The notes under the pieces: generated by a model
What the model saw: only the letters and a program-made list of their open reading frames with translations
Told to the model about the DNA's origin: nothing
Databases searched by the model: none
Part shown: positions 45,089 through 55,849 of the stretch, one piece after another
Numbering within the stretch: position 1 is the first letter of the stretch
How the letters are laid out: every line of letters starts with the position of its first letter
Source of the DNA: Cellulomonas timonensis
GTDB lineage: Bacteria; Actinomycetota; Actinomycetes; Actinomycetales; Cellulomonadaceae
NCBI RefSeq assembly: GCF_900046455.1
Contig: NZ_FCOT01000012.1
Coordinates: 310,001 to 374,000 of the forward strand
Length of the DNA stretch: 64,000 nucleotides
Reading direction: 5' to 3'
Made by a program: the position numbers and the translations under genes

Positions 45089-45577
45089 GTGCACCACGAC
45101 TCCGGAACACGGGTTGACGCCCTCGACGCCCTGGACGAGGCGATCCTGCGCGAGCTCTCACTGGACGCCCGCGCGAGCTATGCCGAGATCGGCGCCGTCG
45201 TGTCGCTGTCCGCGCCGGCCGTCAAGCGGCGGGTGGACCGGCTCCGGGCTCGCGGCGTCGTCCGGGGCTTCACCGTCCGATTGGACCCGGCCGCGCTCGG
45301 CTGGTCCACCGAGGCGTTCATCGAGCTCTTCTGCCACGGCTCCACCAGCCCGGCGACCATGCAGACGGCCGTCGAGCGGTACCCCGAGGTCGTCTCCGCC
45401 AGCACCGTCACCGGCGACGTGGACCTCATGGTGCAGGTGCGGGCCCGCGACATGCGCCACCTGGAGCGCGTCGTCGAGCGGCTCGCCGCCGAGCCCTTCG
45501 TCGCCCGCACGCGCTCCACCATCGTGCTCTCGGCACTCGTGCGCCGCCCCGAGGTGCCGCCCGCCCTGGCCGACTGA
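45089..45577 (+). CDS. Lrp/AsnC-family transcriptional regulator
   Basis: The 162-aa protein starts at GTG 45089; CATCAT ending six bases before suggests a leaderless transcript. The helix-turn-helix is at residues about 12-60 (LDEAILRELSLDARASYAEIGAVVSLSAPAVKRRVDRL) and the C-terminal RAM/effector domain follows (VTGDVDLMVQVRARDMRHLERV). Its position near the arginine-to-glutamate-semialdehyde genes suggests it responds to arginine or ornithine and controls them. Confidence 0.9.
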   Translation: MHHDSGTRVDALDALDEAILRELSLDARASYAEIGAVVSLSAPAVKRRVDRLRARGVVRGFTVRLDPAALGWSTEAFIELFCHGSTSPATMQTAVERYPEVVSASTVTGDVDLMVQVRARDMRHLERVVERLAAEPFVARTRSTIVLSALVRRPEVPPALAD

Positions 45578-45583
45578 CCCGCC

Positions 45584-45597
45584 GGGCCCTGTGGCCC
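45584..45597. terminator. Short hairpin between convergent lrp and usp genes
   Basis: GGGCC-CTGT-GGCCC fits a tight tetraloop hairpin in the 27-nt gap between two stop codons. A weak bidirectional terminator is likely. Confidence 0.5.
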
Positions 45598-45604
45598 CGC
45601 GCGG

Positions 45605-46555
45605 TCAGCTCGAGGCGTCCGGCTCGTCCACGTCCTTGCAGCGGTTCGTCACGACCATCACCGGGCACTGCGCATGGTGCAGCACCGCCTGGCTGGTCGA
45701 GCCCAGCAGCAGCCCGGCGAACCCGCCGCGGCCCCGCGAGCCGACCACCACGAGGTCGCTCGCCGAGGAGAACTCCGTGAGCAGCTCGGCGCCCGTCCCG
45801 TCCAGCACGACCCGTCGCACCTGCACATCGGGGTGATCGCGCAGCGCGCGGTCCACCACCACGTTCAGCCCCTCGGTGGCGTCGGCGAGCAGCTGCTCGT
45901 GGTCGATCGTCGCGGGCATCCAGGCGAGGATCCCGGCGCCGGCGCCCACGGGCACCCCGGCCACCGCGACGAGCTCGGCCTCCCAGGCGCGCGCCTCGAC
46001 GATGGCCCGCCGCAGCGCGAGGTCGGCCTGCGGCGACCCGTCGATGCCGACCACGACGCGCCGCAGCGGCCGCACCTGCGGCAGCGGCGAGTCCTCGGCC
46101 ACCGGCTTGCCGTCAGCGCCGCGCAGCGGCACCACGACAGTCGGGCAGTAGGCGTGGGCCGGCAGCGCCGAGGACACCGTCCCCAACAACCGGTCAGCGA
46201 ATCCGCCACGGCCGCGCGTGCCGACAACGGCGAGGCTCACCTCGCGGGACATCTCGACCAGCACGCCCGTGGCGTCACCGGTGGCAACCGTCGCGGTCAC
46301 GTCGAGGGGGCCGCCGACGAGCGCACGCTCCTTGGCCTCCAGCAGCACTGCCTTCGCGCCCTCGAGGATCGCGGTGTCGTCCAACGCCGCGTACCCGCCG
46401 TCGAGGGACGCCGCCGTGAACGACGGCACCGAGTAGGAGCAGACGATCCGCAGCGCCTGCCCGCGGGCCCGCGCCTCGGCGGCAGCCCAGTCCAGGGCGT
46501 GCAGGCTCGCCGCTGAGCCGTCCACCCCCACCATCACCGTGGCCTCGTGCTTCAT
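45605..46555 (-). CDS. Universal stress protein, tandem UspA domains
   Basis: The 316-aa protein starts at ATG 46555 (AGGAGG upstream). Two UspA domains (about 1-147 and 163-300) each start V(M/V)VG(V/I)DGS and end with the ATP-binding pattern G-x2-G-x9-G (GTRGRGGFADRLLGTVSS and GSRGRGGFAGLLLGSTSQ). Both sites look intact for ATP. In actinobacteria such proteins act in hypoxia and stationary-phase survival. Confidence 0.94.
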   Translation of the reverse strand: MKHEATVMVGVDGSAASLHALDWAAAEARARGQALRIVCSYSVPSFTAASLDGGYAALDDTAILEGAKAVLLEAKERALVGGPLDVTATVATGDATGVLVEMSREVSLAVVGTRGRGGFADRLLGTVSSALPAHAYCPTVVVPLRGADGKPVAEDSPLPQVRPLRRVVVGIDGSPQADLALRRAIVEARAWEAELVAVAGVPVGAGAGILAWMPATIDHEQLLADATEGLNVVVDRALRDHPDVQVRRVVLDGTGAELLTEFSSASDLVVVGSRGRGGFAGLLLGSTSQAVLHHAQCPVMVVTNRCKDVDEPDASS

Positions 46556-46660
46556 GGGTCCAGCCTCCTATGGCTCACGCGGCCAGTGTGCCCCAGACCA
46601 TGCCCTCAGCGCACCTTCCGCGGGGGGATCCTGGAGTTGCTCTTGAGGGAACCTTGACGC

Positions 46661-47167
46661 TCAGGCGACCAGGTAGGCCGACCACGCCGGCTCCATGGCG
46701 AGGACCCCCGCCACCAGGGCCGAGGGGCCGCGCGGGGTGCGCGGCACGTAGCCGAGCTCCCACCCCAGCTCGGCCAGCAGCCGGTCGGCCTTGCGGTGGT
46801 TGCACCGGGCGCAGGCGGCGACCACGTTGGCCCACTCGTGCAGCCCTCCGCGCGATCGGGGGTGCACATGGTCCACGGTGTCGGCCGAGCCCCCGCAGTA
46901 CGCGCAACAGTAGGAGTCGCGCTGCAGCACCGTGCGGCGGGTGGGCGGCTGCGGGCGCCGCACGGGAACGTGCACGTAGCGGGTCAGGCACAGCACCACC
47001 GGGGCGGGGAGAACCGTGCGCTCGGAGTGCAGCAGCCGGCCGTCCGACTCCAGGATCGTGGCCTTCCCGGACATCACCAGGCTGACGGCCCGCCGCAGGC
47101 TCACCACGCACAAGGGCTCCATGCTGGCGTTCAGCAGCAGCGTCCGGCGCGGTACGGGCATCAGCAC
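46661..47167 (-). CDS. HNH endonuclease
   Basis: The GTG at 47167 is favoured over the ATG at 47161 because AGGAG lies five bases before it; the protein has 168 aa. An N-terminal part (RRTLLLNASMEPLCVVSLRRAV) is typical of the common actinobacterial HNH group. The HNH core is CAYCGGSADTVDHVHPRSRG with a second Cys pair in CARCNHRKADR, forming a zinc-supported beta-beta-alpha nuclease. Probably a housekeeping gene rather than mobile, since nothing mobile is adjacent. Confidence 0.9.
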   Translation of the reverse strand: MLMPVPRRTLLLNASMEPLCVVSLRRAVSLVMSGKATILESDGRLLHSERTVLPAPVVLCLTRYVHVPVRRPQPPTRRTVLQRDSYCCAYCGGSADTVDHVHPRSRGGLHEWANVVAACARCNHRKADRLLAELGWELGYVPRTPRGPSALVAGVLAMEPAWSAYLVA

Positions 47168-47297
47168 GGCGACTCCTAGGCCCGGAGAGGGGCCCGGCTG
47201 GCTGCCGGTGCCCCGGGGGGAGGTGCAAGCGCGACCAGCGTACGCGGCTGCCCTTCGCACACCCAGTCTTTCCGCGCCACCGACCGGGTGGAGACGC

Positions 47298-47333
47298 CGA
47301 AGGCCCCGGCGACCTGAGTCACCGGGGCCTTCG
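47298..47333. terminator. Strong hairpin terminator after the NlpC/P60 gene
   Basis: CGAAGGCCCCGG (47298-47309) and CCGGGGCCTTCG (47322-47333) are perfect 12-bp arms, with inner GAC/GTC pairing. It lies 11 nt beyond the NlpC/P60 stop on the minus strand. Confidence 0.85.
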
Positions 47334-47344
47334 TGCAGAACTGG

Positions 47345-48112
47345 TCAGCCGACGCGGAGGAAGACCGGCGCGCTCTGCCAGATCGAGCGGAACTGGACCG
47401 TCTTGCCCGGGCGGGGCGAGTCGATCTGCTGGTCGCCACCGGCGTAGATCGAGATGTGGCCGGGGCTCCAGATCAGGTCGCCGGCCTTCGCCTCGTCACG
47501 CGAGATGACCGTCGCGGCGGCCTTGATGCCAGCGGAGGTGCGGGGCAGCGAGATGCCGAGCTGCCCGTAGACGTAAGACACGAAGCCCGAGCAGTCGAAG
47601 CCGTCGGGGGTGGCGCCGCCGGAGACGTACGGGACGCCGACGTACAGCGCCGCGATCTCGAGGACCGCGTTGCCGGAGACCGACTGCGGGACGGCGCTGG
47701 CAGCGACCGCTGCGCGCTCCGTTGTGCGCGAGGCGGTCTGGGTGGCGGCGGCGCGAGTGGCGGCACGCGTGGGGGCGACAACCGGCTCGACGGCCTCGAC
47801 GGCCGGGGCGTCGAACGACCAGGCGGCGTCCACGGGGGCGGTGACGACCGGGGCGGTCTCGAGGACCGCGCGGGCCGAGGCGGTGAGGGCCGAGGTGTCG
47901 ACGGCGGGGAGCGAACCGGCGGCAGTGCCCGAGTTCGCGGCGGTGGCGCTGGTGCCCAGCATGGTGACGACGAGGCCAGAGGTGGCGGCGACGACAGCGG
48001 TCCGGCGTCCGACGACGCCTATGGACTCGGTGGCTGCATGGGCGAGATCGGTCAGTGGTGTCACGGGACGTCGCGCTGCACGATGGCGTGCGCGGTTCGA
48101 GCTCACGGTCAC
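47345..48112 (-). CDS. NlpC/P60 cell-wall endopeptidase
   Basis: The 255-aa protein starts at GTG 48112, with AGGAGAGG six bases upstream. A signal sequence or membrane anchor lies at about residues 36-58, followed by an Ala/Thr/Val-rich spacer, then the NlpC/P60 domain at about 145-255 with catalytic Cys174 (DGFDCSGFV) and His219 (SPGHISIYAGG). It hydrolyses peptidoglycan stem-peptide bonds in division or growth. A ydaO-type riboswitch lies directly before it, so expression should follow c-di-AMP. Confidence 0.93.
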   Translation of the reverse strand: MTVSSNRARHRAARRPVTPLTDLAHAATESIGVVGRRTAVVAATSGLVVTMLGTSATAANSGTAAGSLPAVDTSALTASARAVLETAPVVTAPVDAAWSFDAPAVEAVEPVVAPTRAATRAAATQTASRTTERAAVAASAVPQSVSGNAVLEIAALYVGVPYVSGGATPDGFDCSGFVSYVYGQLGISLPRTSAGIKAAATVISRDEAKAGDLIWSPGHISIYAGGDQQIDSPRPGKTVQFRSIWQSAPVFLRVG

Positions 48113-48129
48113 GAAGTGCCTCTCCTGTC

Positions 48130-48284
48130 GCCTACGAGGTGAGCTGTCGGGTTCGGGTGGGAGAACACCCGGCCGGTGGATGAGTTTCCATCCCTCGGCT
48201 TCACCCCAAGGGCGCCAGAGTTCAGCGCCCACTACGTGGGTCCCCCGCCCCTGCCGGCGAAGTTGTACGGACCTCGTGCGGCGG
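48130..48284 (-). promoter_or_regulatory. ydaO-type (c-di-AMP) riboswitch
   Basis: The minus-strand leader contains the conserved blocks in order: ACGAGG of P1, GGGGGACCCA (48237-48246), TTGGGGTGAAGCC (48197-48209), a GGAAACTC segment, and the 3' end ACAGCTCACCTCGTAGGC (48130-48147), whose CCTCGT pairs with the 5' ACGAGG. This is the actinobacterial ydaO pattern found before cell-wall hydrolase and rpf genes. The 3' P1 strand ends 4 nt before the ribosome site. Binding of c-di-AMP is expected to turn the gene off. Ends are approximate. Confidence 0.88.
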
Positions 48285-48410
48285 CAGGGTTCGGCGTTCC
48301 GCTCGAGGGCTTCAAAGGGAGGAGGGTTCCTTGAAGCAGGACTGAACGTACAGCAGACCTGCTGCCGTGTCACGCTCCGGTCACGATCTGCTGAACGCCG
48401 CAAATACCGC

Positions 48411-48436
48411 GGCCCCGTGCGACATCGCACGGGGCC
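48411..48436. terminator. Hairpin terminator after dtxR-type gene
   Basis: GGCCCCGTGCG (48411-48421) and CGCACGGGGCC (48426-48436) form a perfect 11-bp stem with loop ACAT. It lies 160 nt past the DtxR-family stop and before the NlpC/P60 leader, insulating the two minus-strand units. With the riboswitch it accounts for the gene-free stretch 48113-48595. Confidence 0.8.
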
Positions 48437-48595
48437 GTCAGATGGAGCGGCGCTGACCTGCGCCGATGTCGGGAACCTGGAGCGCCGCCCGACTGGTCGG
48501 GCCGTGGCGATCCTCACCCGGACGTGACGGCCGCGTCACACGGACATCACGCCCGATGGCCCGTCCGGGGGCCGCTCCGGGGTGTGCTCAGGGGC

Positions 48596-49285
48596 CTACT
48601 CGACGCGCACAAAGACGTGCCGGGCGACCTCGTCGGGCAGGTCCAGCACCGTCTCGGCGTCGGGGCGGCCCACCGTGACGACGCCCGGGCCGCGCTCCAT
48701 GTTGATCTCCCCGCCGGGGACGACCCCCGCCTGCGCGAGCCGCGCGAGCAGCTCCACGTCGGTCTGCAGGGGCTCGCCGAGCCGCGCGACGACGGCCCTG
48801 CCGCTGCCGCTGCCGGGGGCGGCCAACGACGCGACCCCGTCGAGGAAGCCCACCGAGGTGCTCTCCTCGCCCAGCTCCGCCAGTCCGGGGATCGGGTTGC
48901 CGTAGGGGTCGAAGTGCGGGTGGTCGAGCAGCGCCGCGAGCCGGCGCTCGACGCGCTCGCTCATGACGTGCTCCCAGCGGCAGGCCTCCTCGTGCACGAA
49001 CTCCCAGTCGAGTCCGATCACGTCGGTGAGCAGGCGCTCGGCGAGGCGGTGCTTGCGCATCACGCGCACCGCCTTGCCCATGCCCGCCTCGGTGAGCTCG
49101 AGGTGACGGTCCCCGCTCACGACCAGCAGGCCGTCGCGCTCCATCCGGGCGACCGTCTGCGACACGGTGGGCCCGCTGTGCCCGAGCCGCTCGGCGATCC
49201 GGGCCCGCAGAGGGGTGATGCCCTCTTCGGTGAGCTCGTAGATCGTCTTCAGGTACATCTCGGTCGTGTCGATCAGGTCGCTCAC
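48596..49285 (-). CDS. DtxR/IdeR/MntR-family metal-dependent regulator
   Basis: The 229-aa protein starts at GTG 49285 (GGGAG upstream). It has the N-terminal winged helix (DTTEMYLKTIYELTEEGI, LGHSGPTVSQTVARMERDGL), a dimerisation domain with the metal-ligand segment CRWEHVMSERVERRL and HPHFDPYGNPIP, and a C-terminal SH3-like domain (about 150-229). It represses iron- or manganese-uptake genes when metal is bound. Divergent from serC across a CCTAGG inverted repeat. Confidence 0.93.
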   Translation of the reverse strand: MSDLIDTTEMYLKTIYELTEEGITPLRARIAERLGHSGPTVSQTVARMERDGLLVVSGDRHLELTEAGMGKAVRVMRKHRLAERLLTDVIGLDWEFVHEEACRWEHVMSERVERRLAALLDHPHFDPYGNPIPGLAELGEESTSVGFLDGVASLAAPGSGSGRAVVARLGEPLQTDVELLARLAQAGVVPGGEINMERGPGVVTVGRPDAETVLDLPDEVARHVFVRVE

Positions 49286-49316
49286 GGCACTCCCTCTCAT
49301 TCGCAAGTCTCGCGAC

Positions 49317-51794
<2,478 letters not shown>

Positions 51795-51833
51795 CCCTGG
51801 GGGCCTCGCGAGGCCCAGCGGCCACGGCGGTGA

Positions 51834-53162
51834 TCAGACCGCCGTCGACGTGGTCGTCGTCTCCTGCGCGCGGACCTCGGCGACCGCCGTCTGCGGGGTG
51901 CTCACCGGGGGGTGGCGCACATCGAGGTGCGGGCGGCTGCGGACCCGGTAGCGGACCTCGAGCCGCCAGTGCCGCTTGACCCACAGCGCCGCGCCGGACG
52001 CGACCAGCAGCGCGGTGATCGAGCCGATGCCGATGGCCCACCGGGCGCCGAACTCCTCGGCCACCCACCCGACGATGGGCGACCCGACGGGCGTGGCCCC
52101 GAGGAAGACGATCATGTACAGCGACATGACGCGCCCGCGCACCGCGGGGTCGGTGCTCATCTGGATGGTGGTGTTGGCCGCTGTCATCATGGTCAGCGAC
52201 GCGAAGCCGACGGGGATGCAGGCCAGCGCGTAGCTGGTGTAGGTGGGCATGAGCGCCATCGCGCCGCTCGCGATGCCGAAGGCGAAGGCGGAGCCGATCA
52301 CCAGCCGCACGCGTGGGCGCTCGCGCCGCGCGGCCATCAGGGCGCCCGCGAGCGAGCCGATGGCCAGCACCGAGCCGAGGATGCCGTACTCGCTGGCCCC
52401 GCGGCCGAACTCGGTGCGGGCCATCATGGCGCTGGTGAGCTGGAAGTTGAGGCCGAAGGTCGACACGACGCTCACCACGACCATGATCACCAAGATGTCG
52501 CTGCGCCGGCGCACGTAGGCGATGCCCTCGCGGATCTGCCCCTTGGCGCGCGCCACGGACGGGAGCCGGTGCAGCTCGGCGGAGCGCATCTGGGTGAGCG
52601 CGAAGATCGTCGCGACGAAGGTGACGCCGTTGATCATGAAGACCCAGCCGGTGCCGACCCACGCGATGAGCAGCCCGGCCAGGCCGGGGCCCACGAGCCG
52701 CGCCGCGTTGAAGGACGCGCTGTTCAGGCCCACCGCGTTGGACAGGCCGGCGGCCGGCACCATCTCGGCGACGAAGGTCTGGCGCACAGGGCCGTCGATG
52801 GCGGACACGCAGCCGAGGGCCGCCGCGAAGAGGTAGACGTGCCACAGCTCGGCGTGGCCGCCCAGGACGAGCACGCCGAGGCCGAGCGCGAGCACCGCCT
52901 GCGCCGCCTGCGTGCCGATCAGCAGCTTGCGGCGGTCGACCCGGTCGGCGAGCACGCCGGCCCACGCGGACAGCAGGAGGGTCGGGGCGAACTGCAGCGC
53001 TGTGGTGACGCCGACAGCCACGCCGGAGTCGTCACTGAGGACTGTGAGGACCAGCCAGTCCTGGGCGACGCGCTGCATCCACGTGCCGATGTTGGCGACC
53101 AGTGCGCCGAAGAACCAGAGCCGATAGTTGAAGTGCTTGAGCGAGGCGAACATCTGGCTCAT
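51834..53162 (-). CDS. MFS transporter, enterobactin-exporter-like (MFS_3)
   Basis: The 442-aa protein starts at ATG 53162, overlapping the MarR stop (ATGA). Twelve membrane segments, motif A-type loop LADRVDRRKLLIG and NAARLVGPGLAGLLI place it in the MFS_3/EntS-like group of exporters. The C-terminal tail is hydrophilic and Thr-rich. MarR coupling suggests induced drug or metabolite efflux. Confidence 0.92.
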   Translation of the reverse strand: MSQMFASLKHFNYRLWFFGALVANIGTWMQRVAQDWLVLTVLSDDSGVAVGVTTALQFAPTLLLSAWAGVLADRVDRRKLLIGTQAAQAVLALGLGVLVLGGHAELWHVYLFAAALGCVSAIDGPVRQTFVAEMVPAAGLSNAVGLNSASFNAARLVGPGLAGLLIAWVGTGWVFMINGVTFVATIFALTQMRSAELHRLPSVARAKGQIREGIAYVRRRSDILVIMVVVSVVSTFGLNFQLTSAMMARTEFGRGASEYGILGSVLAIGSLAGALMAARRERPRVRLVIGSAFAFGIASGAMALMPTYTSYALACIPVGFASLTMMTAANTTIQMSTDPAVRGRVMSLYMIVFLGATPVGSPIVGWVAEEFGARWAIGIGSITALLVASGAALWVKRHWRLEVRYRVRSRPHLDVRHPPVSTPQTAVAEVRAQETTTTSTAV

Positions 53163-53698
53163 TCGGCGACGAGCCTCCGCAGCAGGACAGTGGCCTCGGC
53201 CAGGGTGGCGCGCTCGGCGGGGGTGAACGACGCGAGCCGCTTGGTGAGCCACTCGTCGCGGCGACGGCGGGTCTCGCGGACCTCGGCGGAGCCGGCGTCG
53301 CTGAGGCTCACCACGACCTGGCGGCGGTCGGTGGGGTGCTCCCCCTTCTCGACGAGTCCGAGCTCGACCAGGGAGTTCACCGTGCGGGTCATGGACGGCG
53401 GCTGGACGTGCTGGCGCTCGGCGAGGGCGCCGGGCGCCAGCGGGCCGTCCTGGTGCAGCCACGCGAGGACGGAGAACTGGGAGTCGGAGAGGTCGGCGGC
53501 GCCCCGCTCGGCCTTGACGCGGCGCGCGGTGCGGAAGACCGCGACCCGCATATCGCGGGCGAGCTCGTTCGGGCGCGCCTGCTTCGCTGTGACAGGGCTC
53601 GCTGTGACAGGGCTGGCGGCGACAGGGCTCGCGGCGGGGTTCGCGCCGGGGTTCGACGCCCCCCGGCCGGGCATGTCAGCAGGCGGAGCACAGGTCAT
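53159..53698 (-). CDS. MarR-family regulator with repetitive N-terminus
   Basis: The 179-aa protein starts at ATG 53698; TAAGGT six bases before suggests a leaderless start. Residues about 15-38 are a low-complexity ASPVA/ASPVT repeat encoded by tandem 15-bp DNA repeats (about 53585-53635). The winged helix-turn-helix lies at about 70-140 (LAPGALAERQHVQPPSMTRTVNSL, wing HPTDRRQVVVSL). It is coupled to the MFS exporter and probably represses both from the palindrome before it. Confidence 0.92.
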   Translation of the reverse strand: MTCAPPADMPGRGASNPGANPAASPVAASPVTASPVTAKQARPNELARDMRVAVFRTARRVKAERGAADLSDSQFSVLAWLHQDGPLAPGALAERQHVQPPSMTRTVNSLVELGLVEKGEHPTDRRQVVVSLSDAGSAEVRETRRRRDEWLTKRLASFTPAERATLAEATVLLRRLVAE

Positions 53699-53701
53699 GC
53701 C

Positions 53702-53729
53702 GTTACCTTAACTCATTACTTCAGGTAAC
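53702..53729. promoter_or_regulatory. MarR operator with overlapping palindromes
   Basis: GTTACCT (53702-53708) and AGGTAAC (53723-53729) are perfect 7-bp arms; inside, TTAC-N5-GTAA (53716-53728) forms a second palindrome. The site begins 4 nt before the MarR start and overlaps its -10, fitting autorepression. Confidence 0.65.
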
Positions 53730-53781
53730 GAAACCTGCCAGGGCCCATCCGCCCGGCCCCACCCGCCCCTACGCTGGCCAG

Positions 53782-54294
53782 ATGTCCGGATCGCGCCGTC
53801 GCGCCGCCCTGCTCGTCGCCCTGGGCGCCTATCTCGCGCTCGTGGCCCGCATGACGCTGCGCCCCGAGCCCGCCGAGCCCGAGACGTTCGACCTGGTGCG
53901 GACGGTCATCGCCTGGCTCGCCGAGCGCGGCGCGCCCATCACCTACAACGGTGTGGAGGCGGTGTCGAACGTGCTCATGTTCGTGCCGTTCGGGGTGCTT
54001 GTCGGGCTGCTCCTGGACTGGCGGAGGCGGTGGGCAGTGGTGATCGGCGCGGCCTGCGCCACGTCCGCCGGCATCGAGCTCGCGCAGCGCGCCTTCCTGC
54101 CGAGCCGGGTGCCCACCGTCCAGGACGTCGTGCTCAACACCAGCGGCGCCGCCGTGGGCCTCGCCCTGCTCGCCGCGGCCTTCGCCGCCCTCGCCGCGCG
54201 GGCCGGCAGACGCCGCGAGCCGGGCCCCTCCCCCCAAGGGGTGGACCCGGCTCGCGAGCAGGAGACGCAGATCAGAGGCCGAGGGCTTCCTTGA
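53782..54294 (+). CDS. VanZ-like membrane protein
   Basis: The 170-aa protein starts at ATG 53782; TACGCT (53770-53775) ends six bases before it, the leaderless pattern. Four helices and the VanZ signature ITYNGVEAVSNVLMFVPFGVLVGLLL and TSAGIELAQRAFLPSRVPTVQDVVLNTSG are clear. VanZ relatives confer low teicoplanin resistance or have unknown envelope roles. The last 25 or so codons cover a terminator and overlap the 3' end of the convergent permease gene. Confidence 0.9.
   Translation: MSGSRRRAALLVALGAYLALVARMTLRPEPAEPETFDLVRTVIAWLAERGAPITYNGVEAVSNVLMFVPFGVLVGLLLDWRRRWAVVIGAACATSAGIELAQRAFLPSRVPTVQDVVLNTSGAAVGLALLAAAFAALAARAGRRREPGPSPQGVDPAREQETQIRGRGLP
54214..54256. terminator. Bidirectional terminator inside the 3' end of the VanZ gene
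   Basis: CGCGAGCCGGG (54214-54224) and CCCGGCTCGCG (54246-54256) are perfect 11-bp arms with inner CCCCT/AGGGG pairing. It lies 15 nt past the NCS2 permease stop on the minus strand and within the VanZ coding end on the plus strand. Confidence 0.75.
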
Positions 54295-55750
54295 TCGGGG
54301 TGAGCGTGAAGTACGCGAGGAACAACAGGCTCGCGACCCACATCAGCGGGTGGATCTGACGGATCTTGCCGACGGCGATCTTGATGATGACGAAGGCGAT
54401 GAAGCCCGCGCCGATGCCCGCGGTGATCGAGTACGTGAACGGCATCATGATCATCGTGAAGAACGCCGGGATCGCGATCTCGTAGTTCTTCCAGTCGATG
54501 CCGGTGACCTGCATGACCATGAGGAAGCCGACGACGACCAGCGCGGGGGCGGCGGCCTCGGACGGGACCATGTCGACCAGCGGGGCCAGGAACGTCGCGA
54601 GCAGGAACGCGATACCCGTCACGACCGAGGCCAGGCCGGTGCGCGCGCCGTCGCCGACGCCCGCGCTCGACTCCACGAAGCTGGTGTTGGAGGAGACGCC
54701 CGCGGCGCCACCCGCCACGGCGGCGAACGAGTCGACGATCAGGATCTGCTTGGTCTTGGGCGGGTTGCCGTCCTCGTCGAGCAGGCCGGCCTCGCCACCG
54801 ACGGCCACCATGGTGCCCATCGTGTCGAAGAAGTCCGCGAGCAGGATCGAGAAGACCAGCAGGATGACCGCGACGATGCCGATCTTGCCGAAGGCGCCGA
54901 ACAGCGAGAACTGCCCGAGCAGGCCGAAGTCCGGGACGCTGACGAACGTGTCGGGGATCGACGGGGCGTTGAGCTCCCAGCCGGAGGGGTTGGAGCCGTC
55001 GGCGTTCTGCGGGCCGACCTTCGCGATCGCCTCGACGATCACGGCCAGCACCGTGGAGCTGAGGATCGCGATGAGGATCGCGCCCTTGACCTTGCGCACC
55101 ATCAGCACGATGGCGATGACCAGGCCGACGACGAAGACGAAGACGGGCCAGCCACTCAGCGAGCCGCCGATGCCGAGCTCCAGCGGGGTCGACTCCGCGG
55201 AGCGGACGAAGCCCGCGTTGATGAGGCCGAGGAACGCGATGAACAGGCCGATGCCGACGCTGATGGCGGTCTTCAGCGGTGCGGGCACGGCCTTGAAGAC
55301 GGCCTCACGGAATCCGGTGAGCACGAGCACGAGGATGATGAGGCCCTCGAGCACCACGATGCCCATCGCGTCGGCCCACGTCATGTCCGGGAGCATGGCG
55401 ATGGAGAACGCCACGACGGCGTTCAGGCCCAGGCCTGCGGCGAGGGCGAGCGGGAAGTTCGCGACCACGCCCATGAGGATGGTGAGCACGCCGGCGACCA
55501 GCGCCGTGGCCGCGGCGATCATCGCCAGATTAGGCTCGTCGCCCCCACCCAGGTACTGGCCGGTGCCGTCCTGGACGAGTCCGAGGATGATCGGGTTGAG
55601 GACGATGATGTAGCTCATCGTGAAGAACGTGACCAGGCCGCCGCGAATCTCGGTGCCAATGGTGGAGCCACGCTCGGTGATCTTGAAGAAGCGGTCGAGG
55701 GCGCCCTGCGGGGGTGACGCCTTCACGACATCGGGGGAGGTTGTCGCCAT
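54272..55750 (-). CDS. NCS2 family purine permease (AzgA-like)
   Basis: The 492-aa protein starts at ATG 55750. About 12-14 membrane segments are present, with STIGTEIRGGLVTFFTMSYIIVLNP, FPLALAAGLGLNAVVAF and VSSNTSFVESSAGVGDGARTGLASV, the last being the AzgA/NCS2 substrate-site motif. It should import adenine, guanine or hypoxanthine with protons. Convergent overlap with the VanZ gene is 23 nt. Confidence 0.93.
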   Translation of the reverse strand: MATTSPDVVKASPPQGALDRFFKITERGSTIGTEIRGGLVTFFTMSYIIVLNPIILGLVQDGTGQYLGGGDEPNLAMIAAATALVAGVLTILMGVVANFPLALAAGLGLNAVVAFSIAMLPDMTWADAMGIVVLEGLIILVLVLTGFREAVFKAVPAPLKTAISVGIGLFIAFLGLINAGFVRSAESTPLELGIGGSLSGWPVFVFVVGLVIAIVLMVRKVKGAILIAILSSTVLAVIVEAIAKVGPQNADGSNPSGWELNAPSIPDTFVSVPDFGLLGQFSLFGAFGKIGIVAVILLVFSILLADFFDTMGTMVAVGGEAGLLDEDGNPPKTKQILIVDSFAAVAGGAAGVSSNTSFVESSAGVGDGARTGLASVVTGIAFLLATFLAPLVDMVPSEAAAPALVVVGFLMVMQVTGIDWKNYEIAIPAFFTMIMMPFTYSITAGIGAGFIAFVIIKIAVGKIRQIHPLMWVASLLFLAYFTLTPIKEALGL

Positions 55751-55849
55751 GGCGCGAATAGTCGCAGATCGAACTGAGGAGATCGTGCGTGCGTCCATCG
55801 CCTGAACACTCCACCGCTTGCGCGCGCGTGGAGGCTGTGCGATAAGGCC

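Noticed and set aside
54350-55717. Long Asp/Glu/Arg-rich open frame antisense to the NCS2 permease
   Set aside because: Low-complexity composition with no domain, wholly inside a clear membrane transporter gene on the other strand.
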